From: Coriaria nepalensis
Taxonomy: Eukaryota > Streptophyta > Magnoliopsida > Cucurbitales > Coriariaceae
Direction: 5' to 3'
Length of the DNA stretch: 64,000 nt
Assembly (NCBI GenBank): GCA_027186245.1
Contig: CP114495.1
Location: 8,114,501-8,178,500, forward strand
Position numbers and translations under genes: made by a program. Under the pieces are notes generated by a model. The model saw only the letters and a list, made by a program, of their open reading frames with translations, searched no databases and had not been told where the DNA came from. Position 1 is the stretch's first letter, and the number at the start of each line of letters is the position of its first letter. This document shows, one piece after another, positions 60,701 through 64,000 of the stretch.

Positions 60701-62486
60701 AATTCAATCCCATCATTGCTAGCCAAAAGGGGTGCTTCTTCATCACTTGTCTTCGGCACAAGTTCCCCATCGTCAGCATATAGTAATGAAGCAGCAACCT
60801 ACTCAGTGTTCACACAGAGTGTGATTAATACTGCTAAGCTCTTTGATAAACTTACAGAGCAGACATTTTCATGTTCACACAGAATAAGAAAACAGTTACA
60901 AACCTCTGTTTCTTTTAGCACAGGCTGGCGAGAGGAATCCAACAGCAAAACATCCAAAGAGAAATTTCTTCGACAAGATGCCTGAGAAATAATGTGCACA
61001 GAGAATGATGTCATATCATAAAAGCTGGTTTATATAAGAAGTGTCTTGATCTAGAAAATGATGTCAACGCATTATGGGGGGAAAAAGGCTTTCTAACCTT
61101 TCCACCAACAATACTCCACACACCATCATCTCCTTCTTCAATCTCAGCAGCGGATGAGTTATCAATAGATAATTGTAGAGGTAGGTCCTGGAATAGTATA
61201 AATTTCTTTGTAAAGCAAGCTTTCTTTTCTTTTCTTTTCTTTTTCCTCTCCTCACAGACCTCACATATAAAAAACTATATAAATTTAAAAAAAAGAAAAA
61301 AGAAAAAGAAAGAAAGAAAGGGAAAAAGGTTACTTACCTTACAATAGTGATCTTTGACACTTGAAGGTAAGGGCAGGAATTCTGCATTGTGAACATATCC
61401 CTTCACATTTTTTTCATCTTCACTACTACTAAACAAAACGATCTTCCTCAAACTACTCGAAAGGCAGTCCTTTTTTAAAGAGGAAGAAAGAAGTGTATTT
61501 CCAATAAGCTCCCCATCAATGTGTAGCCTCACGAAATGAGTAGAAACCTATGATAAATGCACCAAACACAAGCACATTATTGAAAGCACCTCAACAGACT
61601 TGGCCAATGAGTTGACTACAAGGAAAATAAACACAATAAAATAACGTGCATACCTCACATCCGATATGAACCCATCTTTCTAGAGGAAACTCAGTATCTG
61701 AAGATGCATGAGGAAATTCAGTCAATGAAATTGAAACGTCAGATGCAAGACCCTCTTTGTGAAAGAGATGCACTGGAAAAAGTATCACTTGCTTCTTTTT
61801 GTTTAAGACAATAAATGGAGCAATATCTTCCACATCAGAGAGCACCTGCATAGAAATACAATTTTAAGGAAAGGTGAGTCAGAAATAGACAATTCATAAT
61901 CAAGGAGAAAAGAAAAAAAAACCCTAGCTAACAATCTATAGTAAGAGTGAAACTATTACAATAAGCTAATGAACCATACGTCTAATGACTATAATTCTTA
62001 TCAATCCGAATGGTTTACAAGGTCAGAAAGTGGAAACAGCGCACCTACAACTCACTTGGGAAAACACATTATGAGATTATCTAATTATGATCATATGTTG
62101 CAATTCACTTGAGCACCTAAATACCCAGGAAAATAGAGAAAAAACAATACCCAATAAATCTTGCTTTATAATTGACCTAAAAATATGCAAAGAAGCTCTA
62201 AGAACACACAACAACAACCCCCCCCCCCCCCAATCGAACAAAAAAATCGATTTCATTGAGAACGAAAACTAGAAAATGGGGGGAAGCCGCAAACCTGTCT
62301 TCTAAGGATTGTAGCAGGGAATGTAGTGGAGCTCATAAGATAAAGCCAGAAGCAGAGAGTGAAACTACTACTACCATTCTCTCTCAACTCTTCTCCATCT
62401 CCATCTCCTCCTTCAAGTTCGAGCCTGAAATCTTTAAGCAGCGAGTAGTCTTCTTCTCTTAATACCGACTCCTCGTCAATAGCCAT
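57774..62486 (-). CDS. STAT-like SH2 domain protein (SHA/SHB family)
   Basis: Exons 62486-62295, 61845-61654, 61547-61338, 61187-61098, 60981-60904, 60798-60634, 60341-59973, 59816-59530, 59072-58910, 58792-58443, 57965-57888, 57792-57774 encode 730 residues. The N-terminal third is a concanavalin/LamG-like region (FTLCFWLYL, VHIGCEVSTHFVRLHIDGEL). A coil/DNA-binding-like middle follows, and then a Ser-rich stretch. The SH2 domain is about 626-705, with WIEGFITKEEAESSL and the phosphotyrosine-binding arginine R661 in FILRFP. Arabidopsis SHA and SHB are its known relatives: plant STAT-like proteins whose signalling role is unresolved. The last intron uses a GC donor (AAG|GCAAGA, 57887-57886) with a strong TTTTGCAG acceptor; if it is retained, the protein ends at 57875 with GRQDI in place of GRIVRSH. 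Either end is in frame. Confidence 0.88.
62218..62231. repeat. Poly-C run of 14 bases in intron 1 of the SH2 gene
   Basis: Homopolymer seen directly, near the intron 1 donor side; length may be unreliable. Confidence 0.9.
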
Positions 62487-62534
62487 GATTTCTTCCTCAC
62501 TTCCTCCTCCTCAACCAACTCAGAAAGGGCTCGG

Positions 62535-62565
62535 CTCTCTCTCCCTCTCTCTCTCTCTCTCTCTC
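62535..62565. repeat. CT-rich microsatellite in the SH2 gene 5' UTR region
   Basis: CT run about 50-80 bases upstream of the SH2 gene start (GA-rich on its sense strand); seen directly. Confidence 0.85.
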
Positions 62566-63729
62566 CCGCTCTAGAAAAGCTTTTACAGGGGAGACGCTGT
62601 GATTTGACGGTTGGTTCTGTATTGTGTATTCTAGTTATGGTAAATTAGGATTTATACCCCAAACATTATTAAAATTAGAATAAAACATCTGTAATTATGA
62701 TAATTATTTTTCGTCCCATTTTTAAGAATAATTAAGATCAACTTTCTACTCTATCATCCATTTGCGCTGACCCAAATCTTGACTAAAACATGACTACCAA
62801 CCCGGATCTTTAAAATATAAAGGACAATGAAGTTGTAGATAGTTAATTTGTTGATTTCTAATTTTTGTGAGGGCTTGAAATGCAAATTATTTCAAAGCCA
62901 ACCCTATTTAAATAACGTCGCTCATCGATTTTATCCACATATATCGATGAAATTGAAATTTGCTTTACTTAAATTTTTGAAACGAAACTTTATTGAAGTT
63001 GCCGTATTTTTGTAATTTTCCTTCTTTTCTTTAATTTTTTTAATTTTTCATTTAGAAACTAAAGAGTCTAAGATAGTGGGTTTAATCATAAACAATATGG
63101 GGTGATAAGTTTTATTTCCTTCATTCTAATAAGGACTATAAGCTAATTAGTTGCCAATCCATATATAATTGTTTTAACTACATATCTATTTTTTTCAGTT
63201 CGAATTGGAAGTTGGATTATGTAATTAAGGTTTGGGTCAAGACAGACCGATGCAAATAAGTAAAATGAACTACTTATTAACTTTTTAAGTGACTTGAGGG
63301 TTATCCTAAGTTTTTCTTAAAATGAGAGGGTGCACTTTAGTTATTAAGACTATCGAGGGCGTATTCTAATTTTAATGATTTTCGGAGGTTAACTTGAAAA
63401 CGTCGGTTACGATCGTCTTAATAAGAAGTAATTTATGACGTGGCAGAATCCTATTGGAATCCTTTGGAGTTACGATTAGCAAGCGGTGTCGTTCGACGTT
63501 ATAGTTGGCGCGGAAACTTGAATCTCATCGTGTGGGAAGCATAGATTTTATACATGCGGCCTCCGATTCCGTTGATCTAACGGTATTCCGAGATCCGAGT
63601 TTGGTTGATGCATCATTACTGTGGGATGCGAACGTTATTGTGAGCTTGGAGGTAGACGATATTTTCCAGGACTGAAAACATTATCCCTCTTCCTTCGGGG
63701 AGCGAGACTAGAGAGAGAGATACAGAGAA
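62566..63729. other. Divergent promoter region between the SH2 and IMP1 genes
   Basis: About 1.2 kb between two divergent start codons. No ORF of interest. GC content rises in the last 300 bases, next to the IMP1 gene, as expected of a 5' UTR. Confidence 0.5.
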
Positions 63730-64000
63730 ATGTGGGCGCAGTGGAAGAGCATAGTAAAGGAGGCAATTGATCGAACAGCCATTGTTGCGAAGTTCTTATG
63801 CTTGCTTCACGTCACAAATTCTTACATCTATTCTCCTGCAGTCGTTCGTTTCTTGCTCCTTTTCAATTTCATTTCTCTTTTTGAGTCGAAAAATGTTTAT
63901 CGAATTTCCGATCGATCTGGCGTTTATGATTTTTGGCAGGTTTTCGGGCCCAGTATGTTTCCGACATTGAATGCGACCGGAGATCTACTCTTATCTGAAC
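63730..64000 (+). CDS. IMP1: Mitochondrial inner membrane protease subunit 1 (partial, 5' end)
   Basis: Exon 1 63730-63840 (37 residues, IDRTAIVAKFLCLLHVTNSY) and the beginning of exon 2 at 63940, continuing past the window end. Exon 2 opens VFGPSMFPTLNATGDLLL, the signal-peptidase S26 box whose serine (in GPSM) is the catalytic nucleophile. IMP1 removes sorting peptides from proteins delivered to the intermembrane space. The helix in exon 1 is the membrane anchor. The exon 1 donor (CA|GTCGTT) is non-consensus after the first two bases, but it keeps the frame and gives the family spacing SPA-VFGPSM. The remainder lies outside the window. Confidence 0.85.
   Translation, partial: MWAQWKSIVKEAIDRTAIVAKFLCLLHVTNSYIYSPAVVRFLLLFNFISLFESKNVYRISDRSGVYDFWQVFGPSMFPTLNATGDLLLSE

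Noticed and set aside
1..64000. tRNA, rRNA and CRISPR-like arrays
   Set aside because: No cloverleaf-type A/B box pair, rRNA core sequence or regularly spaced repeats were seen.

Overview
The window is nuclear DNA of a flowering plant, most likely a eudicot. Genes have many short GT-AG introns, products are plant-specific (solanesyl diphosphate synthase with a plastid-type leader, CHI-fold fatty-acid-binding protein, FBD F-box, STAT-like SH2 protein), spacers are AT-rich, and remnants of LINE, copia, gypsy and hAT elements lie between genes. I cannot name the species. All intron positions below were placed by hand from GT/AG signals, reading-frame phase and recalled family sequence; no transcript or database was consulted.

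Layout. 1-6 kb: dead RTE-type LINE, then a 5'-truncated callose synthase pseudogene. 6.5-10.6 kb (-): SMP/C2 membrane-contact-site protein. 11.7-13.1 kb (-): dead hAT transposase. 15.7-32.4 kb: four related atypical aspartic proteases (one on -, three on +), separated by ING1 (-), a dead copia element and an orphan last exon of histidinol-phosphate aminotransferase. 33.7-35.9 kb (-): solanesyl diphosphate synthase. 37.7-39.1 kb: L1-type LINE 5' remnant. 41.0-44.6 kb (+): a gene fusing two Rab-like GTPase domains in one polypeptide, followed by a decayed tandem copy. 45.1-50.6 kb (-): an intact FBD F-box gene and two decayed copies, one broken by a gypsy fragment. 50.7-52.3 kb: second dead hAT element. 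52.4-53.8 kb (+): FAP1-like protein. 54.0-56.1 kb (-): receptor-like kinase of the At1g78530 type. 57.8-62.5 kb (-): STAT-like SH2 protein. 63.7 kb to the end: first exons of a mitochondrial inner membrane protease subunit 1 gene.

How the genes relate. Most are independent housekeeping or signalling genes. From memory, Arabidopsis SPS1, the RLK At1g78530 and SHB lie together near At1g78510-78540, and IMP1a and the SMP/C2 gene At1g53590 lie near each other on At1g53, so parts of this window look like conserved microsynteny. Two local expansions stand out: the aspartic protease group, in which every copy has lost the normal first DTG signature while keeping its aspartate, and the tandem-domain GTPase. 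In the GTPase the second domain keeps all G motifs, the first has lost switch I/II signatures, and there is no C-terminal prenylation cysteine. This is the best candidate for something undescribed.
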